DNA of 64,000 nucleotides from positions 744,001 to 808,000 of the forward strand of contig JASPKZ010007286.1 in NCBI GenBank assembly GCA_030220185.1, given 5' to 3'. Made by a program: the position numbers and the translations under genes. The stretch comes from Diploptera punctata. Lineage: Eukaryota; Arthropoda; Insecta; Blattodea; Blaberidae. This document shows positions 11,244-25,335 of the stretch, one piece after another (positions within the stretch are counted from its first letter, which is position 1; every line of letters begins with the position of its first letter). The notes under the pieces were generated by a model that worked only from the letters and a program-made list of their open reading frames with translations, was not told the DNA's origin and searched no databases.

Positions 11244-14207
11244 CTGCAAAAAAATGGCTTCACGTATATGGCATCCTGGATTTCAAAATAATGTGAGTAG
11301 CATATGAGATATTTTTTAAAAATAAATACTAACAAGATATTTTACCATGTTAACTCATTATAATTTAAATACAAATTAGGGGTGAAAAGACACATTTTTA
11401 AATTTTTTATGAATACTTATCTAAAACACAATGGTTAGAGCTACAAATAACTTCCTTGCCAACAAATTTCTGAATTTTTATAATTTTACAAAGAAATAAT
11501 GTTATCATGGGGGAAAAAATTCCCTCAGGGGTCCTCATCTAGGGGATTTGTTGGGATGGCGGACCACAAGGTTGCCCAAGCTGTGCAAAACCATTTCTTC
11601 CACTTATTGTTGTTTGGCACTCTTTTAACTTTACTATCTAACTTCTCTTGGTTAACTCTTGTTTTTGTCGACGCCGATGCTATTAGGGCATCCTAGGGCT
11701 AGGGAGTCTTTCCTTTCTTCCATTTTTCTTCTTTCTTTATTTTCTTTTCTTCTCCAGAAAAAGCCTGACCAAAGGCTATAAGATGGCAGCCCCATCACTG
11801 GTCTTGCCTTCCTTTGGCCAGCACCAACGAAGGGACTATATTATGCTTTCAAGTCTTATACGAGAATTTCCCTCAAATGCTGGAGGGAAAATTTTTCTAT
11901 AGGATCGTAACAGGCCTTGGCCTAATACTTGGAAGGAAGAAGAAGAAATATGTAAAAATTTAGGCGTGAAAAAGGCACCCTGATGTGTTTTTTTTTTTAA
12001 TTTTTTGTGAATACTTGATCGGAACACAATAGGTATAGAATCCACTAATAATTTCTTTACAATATTTTCTAAATTTTTTATAATTTTACAAAGAAATAAT
12101 GTTATCATGGGACAAATATGTCCCACAAGTCTTCTAAAGTTTAATGAACACATTAAGTTGTGTGTGGGTCGGGTGGTAGAGAGAAAAATTTTTCTATCAT
12201 AGTAATAGCTTTAGCTTCTCAATTATTAATACTATCTGCATACAATACAACGAAAAAGACTTAGAAGTGAAAAATATTTTAGTGTTTTCATTAATTTCAT
12301 ACGATCAACTTAAAACAGGAACATACCATCTCTGAAGCAACCCAATCTATACAGAGTTGGCATTTTGATGACAAATGCAAAAATGTCATCAATGAAAGTA
12401 TTGAGGAACTTGTTATGACATCATTCGCCATGGTAAATGTGCTACCGATTTCAGTTTGTAGTTGATGAACAACTGTGGAGTCATCATGATGAATCCGTAA
12501 ACAACAATAGACATCAATATAATGGAAATTCCTATACATAGACAATCCATCCATAACACTACTAAAGAGAACAATTTCTATTTAATCAATTGAGTTGGTG
12601 TTTACTTGATGAAAATCCATATTTATTAATCAAATAAAAATAAAACGTAGTTTTATTTGATTTTCATATTTATTTATTATTTATTTATTTATAATAAATA
12701 TGAAAATCAAATAAAACTACGTTTTAGTTTTATTTAATTAATTTCTATTTATATAATAAATTTGGGAATTTTAACATTATGAGGTTTTATTAATAAGAAT
12801 TAAGTGAACCGTGAATTCTTCTTACCTCATACTTCAGAAAATTTAATATAACATTGGCTCCAATTAACAAATTCAGCCTGGGTAATCTTCTGTTAACTAA
12901 TAATAAATTTAACACCCCAGACAACAAAAAATCTGGAATTTATCCAATTGATCGCAACAGGATATATATATATATATATAGGAAAAACAAAAAGGAACTC
13001 GGAAACTCGTAAAAAAGAACACTTCAGAAACATAATTTACTAATAGTAAATATTCCTATGAGCCCAGAAAACTATAAAAGAGAAAAAGAATACATAATTA
13101 ATGTGGCAACAGATAACGGTTATGATGAAAGCATGGTACACAGGAAAATAAATAAATTCAAAAGACAAAAATTAATTAATGAAAGCACACTGATAAAACA
13201 AACAGAAAAAATAAAATTCAAGAAATTCACTTACCATCCATTGAAACACTACAAATTCAAAAAATTTTCAAAAAGTTTAATATAAGATTAGCACCTAAGA
13301 ATGAATACAGCCTTAATAGGATAATTAAAACCAACAAAAATGGAAAAATTGAAAGAAGAAAATAAATCAGGAATTTATCAGATCAAATGTAAAGATTGTG
13401 ACAAAATTTATATAGGAAAAACGAAAAAGAAATTTGAAAACAAGGGTGAAGGAACATCTTAGAATGTCAAAAATGGAGAATTGGAAAAGTCAGCAGTAGC
13501 TGCTCATGCTTGGTACGAAAAACATCGAATTGAATCAAAAGCTAGTCTAATTAAACAAATAGAGACACTAAGGAACTTACAGTTTGGGAAAAGATCCACA
13601 TTCAGAAAAAACAAAGGAAAACTTATGAACTTCGAAGTTCCCGCAAATTTTGACCTTATCAAGAGGTTCATCGGTCCACCAACAGAGGGAAGAAGAAGTG
13701 GTTCTTCCGAGCGACATAACACCGGTCAACAACAGGTTACTGAAGATGGGCCTGCTATAGGCCTGAAATCGCGATCTACTTAACAGAATAATGTGAGGAG
13801 AGGGTAAGAATCTTTTAATTTAATATCTATCCAAAACCTTTGGATTTAACAGTTTGGGAAAAAAAAAAATATATATTAAAAAAAAAAAACATACTAGAAC
13901 CATGAACTTTGAGATTCCAGACTAACAGAGTTTGATTACAAAGTTCTTCAAAAATACAACAGATGGCAGTTTAAAAAATGATTCCTTCAAAAGAACACCA
14001 GATGGCAGTTGGGATAATTACCGGCAAAAGAAAAAATTGATAGTCGTGGAAACAGCTGACGTGGTGACAATGGGTTGCTGATACTGCAGTGCTGTGTTTA
14101 AAAAAACATAGAAGTATGAGGTAAGAAGAAATCACGATTCATTTAATTCTTTAAAATTGTTCCATATTCACATTATTGAACAGATTCTAAATTTGACGAT
14201 ACTTGTT

Positions 14208-14238
<31 letters not shown>

Positions 14239-17200
14239 CATATAAGGCAAAAGAATTGTCAGAATATCAGTAACAGAAGAGTACAATATATTTTACTTCT
14301 TCACTTACCAAATGTAAGAAGGAAGCCATAAAGCATGTTGAGCACAAATGAGTACCAGCCTCGATGTTCCTGATACAATAATGAGTACACTGCATAACCA
14401 CCAAGAAGTGGATATAATACCCATGACAAGTATCGGAAAGCAAGTGTATCATATTCTTTAGTACTTGACTCAATGTAAGATCCTTTATCTGAGAAGCTTA
14501 TTCTTGGAATCATACCAAATATTCTAGCTTCACGGTTTATATTTATATCCATCACCTGAGTAACAAAACGCACCATCATTATTTGTAAAACAAAATCATT
14601 TTAAAACACATTGACAGGAACAATTCTTACCTTCTGAATCTTCCACACTTCTATGCAGAGACCAACAAAACAACTGATCTTCACAACAGTATTTGTATCA
14701 TTATCCAAGACATAAAGCAGGACGATTAATGACTGGAATACATTAAAAAATACAGACCGCACTGATAAACCCTCCAGTGACTTGCGGTTATTCCAGAACT
14801 GAATATCTGTAAAAAGAAATAAAATATTTGTTATTGAATGACCAGCCTCATCGGCTAGTGGTCAGAATTTCTGACTACAGGTTCCATTTCCCTTCAGACC
14901 ATAGGAATTTCTCCTTAAAGAGAATTATTCGTGTGGTTGCCCATGGTCTGGAATTTAGAATAAAAACATCCCTGGGACTTCATTGTCATTTATCAGATAG
15001 TGTGATATTTAGCGTTACTAAGATATGAAATTTGCTGGGGTCATAGAAAAACATAATTTTAATCAGGTTTATTGTTACATCAATTTTCATTATATGGAGG
15101 TTAATTGTAGTGGCTTTGAAGGTAAGAAGATCCTCTCAGAATTGACTTTTAGTAGAAGAAGAATATGAGGTGAAATGATAAAATTTATTCAAATTAATAT
15201 TGGGAAGTAAACATTATGAGGTTATATCATTAATAGTGAGTGGAGAACAATTTTAATTGACTCACCTCATACATTTTCAAACTTCTTTGATACCGACGGT
15301 TTCAGACAATATCATGTCCTTCAGTCATGGCTTCCACTGATGAAATTCCGTGATTGTTGATTTCTTTAGTGACATCACCTCTTCTGCTGCCATCTTTTGT
15401 TGGGATTATAAACTTTGTAATTAAATTTTTATCCACCGGAATATCAAAATTCATAGATCGATATTTATTCTTCTGAATGAATATCATTTCCCAAATTGTC
15501 AATTCCAACGGTTTATCTAATTGTTTCAAAAGTTTTGCTTCTTTTTCAATTTTATGATGTTCTAGTAAACTATGTGCAGCAATTGCTGATTTTTCAATTT
15601 CACAATTTTTAATATTCTAAAATGTTCTTTAGTGTGTGTTTCTAAATTCCTTTTTGTTTTTCCTATGTAAACTTTGCTACAATCATTACAATTAATTTGA
15701 TAAATTCCAGATTTCTTACTGGAAAAACTTTTAAATACCAATAAAAAATCAACATCCCAGACAGTAAGAAATTTGGAATTTATCAAATTAATTGTAATGA
15801 TTGTAGCAAAGTATACATAGGAAAAACAAAAAGGAATTTAGAAACACGCACTAAAGAACATTTTAGAAATATTAAAAATTGTGAAATTGAAAAATCAGCA
15901 ATTGCTGCACATAGTTTACTAGAACGTCGTAAAATTGAAAAAGAAGCGAAACTTGTGAAACAATTGAATAAACCGTTGGAATTGACAATTTGGGAAATGA
16001 TATTCGTTCAGAAGAATAAATATCGATCTATGAATTTTGATATTCCGGTGGATAAAAATTTAATTACAAAGTTTATAATCCCAACAAAAGATGGCAGCAC
16101 AAGAGGTGATGTCACTAAAGAAATCAACAATCACGGAATTTCATCAGTGGAAGCCATGACTGAAGAAGGACATGATATTGTCTGAAACCTTCGGAATCAA
16201 AGAAGTTTGAAAATGTATGAGGTGAGTCGATTAAAATATGTTCTCCACTCACTATTAATGATAAAATTTTATTTTTTTCCTTCACTCACCTAATACTTCA
16301 TAACTCCTCGCAGACCCAGGTTTCGTCACTTCGTGACATTCTCAATGCTGTATCACGTTCACAACTGACGTCCAACAGCCTTCTATCCTGCAGGATAGAA
16401 CGTGATACAGCATTGAGAATGCAGGATAGAACGTGGTACAGCATTGAGAATGTCACAAATGAAGTGACGAAACCTGGGTCTGCGAGGAGTTATGAAGTAT
16501 GAGGTGAGTGAAGGAAAAAAATAAACAATATTAAAAAACCTCATAGTGTTATTTCTTATCTACATAACTTGATAAAATTTTACTTAAATAAATCCTCTCA
16601 GAAGTTCGACAAAACTGTATTTATACATTTACATCATCCCAATCAAGTGAATGCACCATCCAAATCAAATAAATGAGTATGCAGTCATTTCTGAAATTCT
16701 TGTCTTCCAATATTCAACATTTAATTTATATACTTACCATTCTTAAAAGCTAATAATTCAAACACAGAATGCAGTATAGACACCAAAATGGTGATGGCCA
16801 ATAAGTATGGAGATGTTTCCAAAAGAGCCTCCTTTAATGAATCCTGATCCTCATCTTCTTCATCAACAAACGTATCTCCCATCACATTTCCTATCCATTT
16901 GTTTCTCATGGCCTGAGCTGAATATATCTGCCATTTGAACAATGACAATGGCTGGTATGTTAAACTTAACTGCAACACCCTGAACACAAATAAAAAATCA
17001 AATTATTCAAGTACTCCACGTATTCTGAATTTTTTAACAAAGTATCTCTCTCAGTGGCTGGTATATCCTGAAATGTCCTGAGGAGAAATAAAAACAAAAT
17101 TACTGAAGTACAAAAATCTGCAGTGGCTGCTCACATTTGGTCAGAAAAACACAAAATAGATGTAAACACAAACTTATTAAAATAGAAAACAAAAATGAAC

Positions 17201-20200
17201 TCACCATATGGGAAAAAATCTATATATAAAAGAACAAGGAAAGAATTATGAACTTTGAAATTCCTGGAAAAAGAACCTCATTAGCAAGTTCATTGGACCA
17301 CAGGCAGAGTGAGAAGGAGTTATGAATCAGGGCCGACAACTTGAGAAAAATCAATCTGTAATCACTGAAGATGGGGCTCACAAGCCTTGAAACATATATT
17401 CAACAAAAACAACCACAAGAGATAAGAATTCACAGACCAAATATCTTAATTATTATTTAATTTTAGGAAGTTATATTTTGAGGTTATTTTAATTATATTA
17501 TTTTTGGTCTGGACATCAACATTAATATTGAGGTAAGATGTCCAGACCAAAAATAATATAATCTTAATTATTATTCGAGTATTCTCACATTCTGATTATT
17601 TTATAATTTTGCTTCAAATGAACCCACTCTACTATTTATAAAATAACCTACTTTGTTGTTTTGTTGATTGGCTGATAATCTCTTAACATATTCCAGTATT
17701 CGTTGAAGTAAATGACTGGTTTATACCGATCACCTCCAGGCAGGAAGTCAATATCTGCAAAATAATTAATTTAGCATTAAAAATGGAATAAATCCAAAGG
17801 GTTCATGAAGGTACAGAAGACAAGATAAGGTTAAGAAAAGAACTAGAAGAATGAGAATACAGAATATCTGAAACTGATATAAATTAATGCACTTTCTGAA
17901 CCATCAACACCTACTAGAAATTTTATATATTGCACTATATAAAAATAGGAATGTTTTTTATTTGTGAAAATACAATAAGAAGTAACATTATGAGGTTCTA
18001 CTCAATAAGTAAGTTTGGTCTGTATGAGGTAAGATGAAGACAGACCAAACTTATTTAATAAGAATTTTTGTTGATTTTCAAATGGACATGCTCTAAACCT
18101 ACAAATGACATTATAATTTTATCTAATTGCTCATATTTAAAATTAAATTATCATTATTTTTTTAAAAATTAATATAAAATTATAGAATATTAACCTGAAA
18201 GGTCCGTCTCCTCAACTTAATTAATCATTTAACTGTAGAGCTTTTGGGACTTGTCCCATCATCGGCAGGATTCAAAACTGGTGTTTCACAGAAGATCTGG
18301 TAGAGGGGGTTGCATGTATTGGGTTCGTTTTCATTTATCAGGCTGTCGTTGTGAGCTGTGGTAGAGGGGGTTGCATGTATTGGGTTCGTTTTCGTTTATC
18401 AGCTCACAACGACAGCCTGATAAACGAAAACGAACCCAATACATGCAACCCCCTCTACCAGATCTTCAGTGAAACACCAGTTTTGAATCCTGCCGATGAT
18501 GGGACAAGTCCCGAAAGCGCTACAGTTAAATGATTAATTAAGTTGAGGAGACGGACCTTTCAGGTGAATATTCTATAATTTTATATTAATTTTGAATAAA
18601 CCTCAACGGAACACATCATGAATATTATAAAAGTTGATTATTTTTTAATCAGAATATACATATAAACACCAAGAAACCTTTCTTTATCATACTATATCTG
18701 CAAAAATCTGCAACATAACATACATATTTTAATATAAAAAAACCATACTAGAACCATGAACTTCGAGATTCTGGACGAACCAAGCTTGATTAAAAAGTTC
18801 TTCAAAAATATAACAGATGGCAGTTTAGAAAATTACTCCTTCAAAAGTACACCAGATGGCAGTTTGGATAATTACCAGCAAAAGAAAAAATTGAGTCGTG
18901 AAAACAGCTGACGATGGAAAAGATAGTTCTCCGATGCTACGATACCCAAAACTCTTTGAAAGTAATAAAATCCACCCGTGGTCTTTTTTATATGTAACAA
19001 AGATTATAACTTGATGAAAATAATGAAAAATATTTTTCAGGAAAATTCTGATATGCACATGGGTCAATAGTAAATATAAAGGACGTATGTGTTCCAATGC
19101 CACCAACATTTTTTGTACTTTGGGTTCTGCACTAAAGTGAGTGGACAGATTAGGTGGGACTGTAGCTGAAGCACTTACCAATGACTTGGTTTCTTTCCCC
19201 ACTGCATTGCTCAGTTAAGGCGTCACAATATGCCAGTGCTCGCTTCTTTCCTTGGCTTTAGAAAGCCTAAGTAGTATTAATTGTCACGGATATGATTTAT
19301 AGGAAGTGCTCATATTTCTACAATTTCTGAGTTATAAAAACTCTTATTATTAATTACAAACAGGCATATTATCTTAAATGTTGTAATCAAATGGTAAAGA
19401 GAAAAATTTTTTTAATCAAATGGTAAAGAGAAAAATTTATGCCTGAACCGGGAATCGAACCCCGAACCTTCAGCTTTCCGTGCTGATGCTCTAACCATTG
19501 AGCTAATCCAGGAAGCTGGTTCGATTCCCGGTTCAGGCATAAATTTTTCTCTTTACCATTTGATTACAATAATTTAGTAGTGTACTTTAATATACTTATT
19601 TCAATCATAGTAACAGCTTTAGCTTCTTAATATTAATTTAATATTATCTTAAAGTTAAATATGGGGAAGAACACTTTAGAAATAATCAAAATGGTGAAAT
19701 TGAAAATCAGCTATAGCAGCACATAGTTTGCTGGGGAGTCATAAAATTGAAAGAGGCAAAACTTTTAAAACATTTGGAATTGACAGTTTGGGAAAAGATA
19801 TACCGTATCTGCTTGCGTAAATTGTGCACTTTTTAATTTACTTTGGCCACTAAAAAATTGGGATCATAAAATATCTTTCTTCTTCTTCTTCCTTCCAAGT
19901 ATTAGGCCAAGGCCTGTTACGATCCTATAGAAAATTTTCCCTCCAGCGTTTCATAGGACGGCCCAGAGATCTTCATCCTCTTATAAACAGCTTTGGGGAT
20001 CCAATTTGAACTCATTCTTTCAAGATGGTGTTTCCAATTTAGTTGGTACTGTTTAATACAGGGTGCGGCAGCATAACTTCCTTTTTTTAAAACTTAATAA
20101 AATGCATTGTATGAATCAGAAAATTTTTATTCGTTTTTTATAATATAGGCACATACATAAAGTTTTGTTTTACTCAGTTTTGAAGATCAAATCAGGTAGG

Positions 20201-23200
20201 AGACGTCCCATTCTCCATACACTGAGTAAACCGATTTCTGGCGTTTGTCATGACTCCTGCCAGCATAGCAGGCGTTATGTTGGCAATTTCTTCCTGGATG
20301 TTGGTCTTCAAATCTTGTAGGGTCCTTGGACGGTTCACATAAACACGGGATTTCAAATAACCCCATAGAAAAAAATCACAAGGGGTCAAATCGGGAGAAA
20401 GGCGCGCCGGGTTGCGATCACAGAACATCCGCTCGAAAAGTAGGCCTCAATGGCAAACGCACGCTCCTCACTGTTCCAACGCATGATGGCGACTGAACTG
20501 TGTCAGGACAAAACTTTATAGTCCCCCCTCTCGAACGAGACCACTAGCGCTCCGCTACGACATCAACCGACTAAATGGCGCACATTTTAAAAAAGGAAGT
20601 TATGCTGCCGCACCCTGTATTAGGCCAAGCCCTCCAGCGTTTCATAGGACAGCCCAGAGATCTTCATCCTCTGATAAACAGCTTTGGGGATCCGATTTGA
20701 ACTCATTCTTTCAAGATGGTGTTTCCAATTTAGTTGGTACTGTTTAATATATTCCAAAATTGGCGTAGTCTTCAATTCTTTTAAGATATCGGTGTTCCTT
20801 TTCCGATCCCATCTGGTGTAACCCGCTGTTCTGCGCATGAATCTCATTTCACAAGCCGTTATTCTGCTTTCATGTTGTCTTTTTAGTGTCCATGCTTCAC
20901 TACCATAGGTCAACACTGGTCTAGCCAAAGTGTTATATAAACGTAATCTGGTGTTTTTTTGTACAACGGATGGTTTCATAACTTGATTAATAATTCCTAA
21001 ACTTTTATTATAACTAGTAATTTTTTCAGGGATATCCTTTTCATCCCACATAGAGAGATAATATCCAAGATATTTAAATTGATTAGATCTCTCTAAAATT
21101 TTATTCTGGAGACAGATTTTACTTTGTATGGGGTCCTTCCCATGAAATGCCATAATTTTAGTTTTGTTAATTGATATTTCCATATTAAATTTGGCACCTA
21201 TTTTTTGTAAATTATAAATTGATCGTTGCAAATCATTTTCGGAAAGTGCCAGAAGAGCTAAATCGTCTGCCAAAAGAATAGCATCGAGTTTGAGGTTCCT
21301 ATTGATGGGTATATATCCCCATTGTGTTTTCCTCCATTCGTTTATTAATTTATTCATGTATATAATGAAAAGCACCGGTGAGAGTCCACATCCCCATCTT
21401 ACTCCAGTGTTGATCTTTTCCCAAGAAGATAATTTGCCATCTTGTTTAACAGAGATTTCATTATCTTTATAGATGTTGAAGATATTAGTAATATATTGTT
21501 GTAGAACGTTATTATCAGCTAAAATTTGTAGTAATATATTTCTGTCTACTTTGTCAAAAGCCTTTATGAAGTCAATGAAGGTGATATGAGTTTCTATATT
21601 GAATTCCTTGTGCTTTTCTAATAGTAGTTTTAGAGTGAAGAATCCATCTGTACAAGATCTACCCTTTCTGAATCCATTCTGCTCTTCTCCAATTATATTT
21701 TCATAAATTTTTCTCAATTTATTCTTAACTATATTAGCATAAATTTTATATCCAGAGTTCAACAAGCTAATTCCACGATAGTTATCTTTGACTTGGCGAC
21801 TTCCTTTTTTGAAGATTGGTATTACAATGGATTTGTTCCAGCTTTGTGGTGGTTCTTGTCCTTCCCATATCATATTAAGGAGAATAAGAAATCTGTCTAA
21901 AATTTTTTTAGTTGGGATCATAAAATATGCGGATTTTTAATATAAATAAATTTTATATTACACTTTTTTATTTCAATACTAATAAAATTCATATCAAATT
22001 CCGTTGAGGTGAATAGTTTAGCCAGTCAGGCTAAAGCAAAGTTTAACTTTTAAACACCAAATTGATGCTACATAAAACTACAGCAAATATATATTTCAAT
22101 AAACAATGCCTGAAACACAATATCACTCCAAACTATGCCAAAATCAAAATAAATAATAAAAGTTACTCAGCTATAAAAATGACTTTTATTTATTTGGTAT
22201 AACTACATAATTCACTGGTACTATGAAATCCAGGGGTTCATGTACCCACTGACATAAGCTCTCCATACATCAGCATCCTGAGTTAATGTTCCCAATCATG
22301 TCCTGCATAATTTACCTCCCTCAAACCACGGTTAATATTATTCTCCCATCTCATTTTTGGCCTACCTACTTGGTGTTTTCCCTCTGGTTTTCCTACAAGG
22401 AGTTTTCATGCCTCTCTTTTAATTTCCCATTTGTGCCACATACCCAATCCATCACAGACTAAGAGATTTTACTGTTCTTATTACATCTGATTTCTCATAA
22501 AGATCATCCATCCACTGGATGTGGGATGCTAAATCTCGATATCTTCTTCTACTTAATCATAATTTGTAGGATTTTCATCCTGTTTATTTCCAAAATCACT
22601 CCTCGGAGGAAGACGTATTGGATGTGCATTCACTTTTATCCATCTCTTGGCTGGTCTTCCTCTTGTTCTTCTCCTGTCCATTGATCTATCTCCTTAGCTC
22701 TTTTTGCAAGTTGATTGTCTTCCATTCTTTCTATATGACCCTTCCAATATGTTCGTCTATCTATAATAAATTTGGTTATGTCTTGAATATGACATTTGTC
22801 CCTAATTTCTGTGTTGTGTATTTTATCAAATAATGTTTTCCCCTGAATAGTTCGTAACATGTTAATATTATTTGTTTTTAAACATCTTAATGATGTACAA
22901 ATTATATTTGAAAAGAAAAATATACGCCTAGACTGAGCTTTATAAGTGATGTTTAAATTCCCAATAAAATGTCTTCTTAATAAAGAAGCCGCCATTTGCA
23001 AAAATTGTAGCAACTCCTCGTAGCATTTGGGGTTAGGGAGTTAACTATGTAGAAGAGAAAAATACGCGTTTAGATTGGAGGCCTAGGTAGCTCACTTGGA
23101 AGAGCATTGACATAGAGAGTCATAGGTCCTGGGTATATTTTTCTTTTCAAATATAAGTTCTTATGATCTTCATTTCACATGTGCTTATTATTTGTTTAGT

Positions 23201-25290
23201 TTTTGTTGTATCAGCCCTAGTTTCTGCTCCTTATCTGGATATCTTGGTACTTTTTCACCCATGTAACATGGTCTACTAAAGTAAAATAATATAATTTGAA
23301 AATGGATCAATAAATGACATCTATATGCTGAGTGCAGAATCCAAAGCAAAAAATCCAGTGGGTGGCATTGGAACACACGTGTGCATAAAGAGCTAATTAA
23401 GATGGATGAGAATACAAGGAGAAAAATAATGAAACAGAAGTGGACTGACAGCAGGACAGGTATAAATGAACTAATGATCTTAATGTAATTGCCTTTTTCA
23501 TTTGTATGATCTAGTCCCTGAAGAGAATTATAAATATAAAATGTACTTACATTCATCCAATGGTGGAGGTACTGAACCCTGAACCCAGTTAGTCTGATCT
23601 GTCACCAAATTTAAGGTAAGGTTTGGATGCCAATGAGATACTATTTCTTCTTTCATAGTTTCAGCTTTCTGAAAAGAAGTGACAAAATAATATTCATATT
23701 TTAGTTCATTCAAATATAATCATATTTCAGGAAGCAAGTATTCTGATAAACAGGTGACTTGTCACAAAATGAATTTACTTTGTACATAATCAAATGGAAG
23801 TAACGTAAGGTAAAAATCAGTAAAATTGAATTGGAAATAATACATCTCAACTCACATACTGAATCTTTTTATCTAGATCAACGGTTCCCTGCCATTTTCG
23901 ACTCGCAAACCTCTTCCACAACGATCTTGAGTTGGGTGAACCACTGACTTTTAAATATAGGTACATATAGCAGACATGCATAAAATTTAATTCCAAGCAA
24001 AATATTCAATAACCTTAAATTAACTTAACCCTTAACGGTTAGGCCTAAAACCTAAAGTTAGTCTAGTTACGGCTTAAAAGTAACACAACGTGTAGGCTTA
24101 ATTGCAACCACAGAAGTTAAATAAAGTCTCAAATCACTTTCAGCACAAAGTCTGTTTCTGTATTTATTTCGTTATTGTAGCCTCACTATGATGGTTGTCC
24201 AGCAGCTCGCTTTGTTTCCCCGCAGCTGTTATATATAATTAAATACAAAGATGCCGACTACCGCCACTATAATAATTCTGCATGTTAATCATAGTCATGC
24301 ATTGCCACGCGGCACCCACTTTTATATAAATGGACAACCATCATAGTGAGGCGAAAATAATAGGCATATGGAGAAAATTACTTTTACCATAGTGTTGTTA
24401 GTATCGTTAGAACACAAAGCTGACAGACTAAATTTCCATCCTCATCATCCATGCAAGTATTAGGCCGTGTGGCCTGTTACAGTATAAAAGAGGAATTTTC
24501 CATCCAGCACTTTTTGGACGTCCCAGCGATCTGTTGCCTTGGGGGCAGTAACGAAGCATGGCTTTTGGAATTCTATGAGATGACATTTGTTGAAGATGGG
24601 CTTTCCTGTTGTTCTGATAGTTTTGTATATGGTGAAGAATGGGTTCTACATCCAACTATTCCATAATTTCCTGTCCAAAATTTCATCATTCGACACAATT
24701 TTGCTAGGTATAGAGTATTTCCCACAAAAGGCCATCACTTTAGTTTTCTTTGTATTGATTTTCACATTGTACCTATTTGCAATTATATTAAAATTGTGTA
24801 TAGAATACTGTAAATCTGTTTCTGTTGGAGCTATTAATACCAAATCATCTGCAAAAAGCAAGGAGTCTATTTTTGTTTCTATTAATTTGGATAGAACCGT
24901 GTCTCATCTGTTGCCAATCTTGGAGTATTCTATCCATATATATGATAAAGAGCAAGAGCGAGAGGCCACATCCTTGTCTTACGCCCCTATTAATTTCGGT
25001 CCATTCTGTTTATGTGTTATTGATTCGAACTGAAATTTGTTTTATAGATATTGTATAAATTTAAATATGCTATTGGGGTAGATTGTTGTCAACTGACAAC
25101 TAAATTTCCATTGTAGAGAAATCAAATGCATTTCTAAATGTTGTTACATAACTGTAAATCAGGCATTCACGGTAAATATTAATTTATTGTGGAAATAATG
25201 TGATAAATTCCCAATATTACACAATTGTAACAACCTTGGGAGATTATAGGGTTCATTTAATTTAAAAATAATAATACTAATAATATAATG

Positions 25291-25335
<45 letters not shown>

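Larger units (their letters stand above)
12740..14160. mobile_element. PLE-C unit with a nested PLE-H
   Basis: Tag (gggaattttaacattatgag) at about 12765-12786, a truncated minus arm (to about 12835), then a plus-strand body with SGIYPIDRNR and [12 protein letters not shown] remnants. PLE-H (about 13035-13820) interrupts it. The body then resumes with the PLE-C endonuclease C-terminus and ends tatgaggtaagaagaaatca near 14140. Confidence 0.65.
15187..16256. mobile_element. PLE-E fold-back unit, 1.07 kb
   Basis: The tag (gggaagtaaacattatgagg) at the left is followed by a minus arm (to about 15735) and a plus arm (from about 15735). aatgataaaattt at 15174-15186 and 16257-16269 is the target-site duplication. 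The two arms have diverged by a few percent, so the dimer is not brand new. Confidence 0.85.
19875..21914 (-). mobile_element. RTE-1 LINE, 5'-truncated, split by a mariner
   Basis: Flanked by ttgggatcataaaatat near 19857 and 21911, a 17-base target-site duplication. It reads minus, with the 3' tail at the left. The mariner at 20059-20617 is bordered on both sides by the same RTE-1 3' segment (tattaggccaag to gttggtactgtttaata), so about 150 bases are present twice. Confidence 0.85.

Noticed and set aside
21260..21280. LADD in RTE-1 as an unusual active-site variant.
   Set aside because: The nearby copy at 7277-8482 has FADD; the difference is one base in a dead copy.
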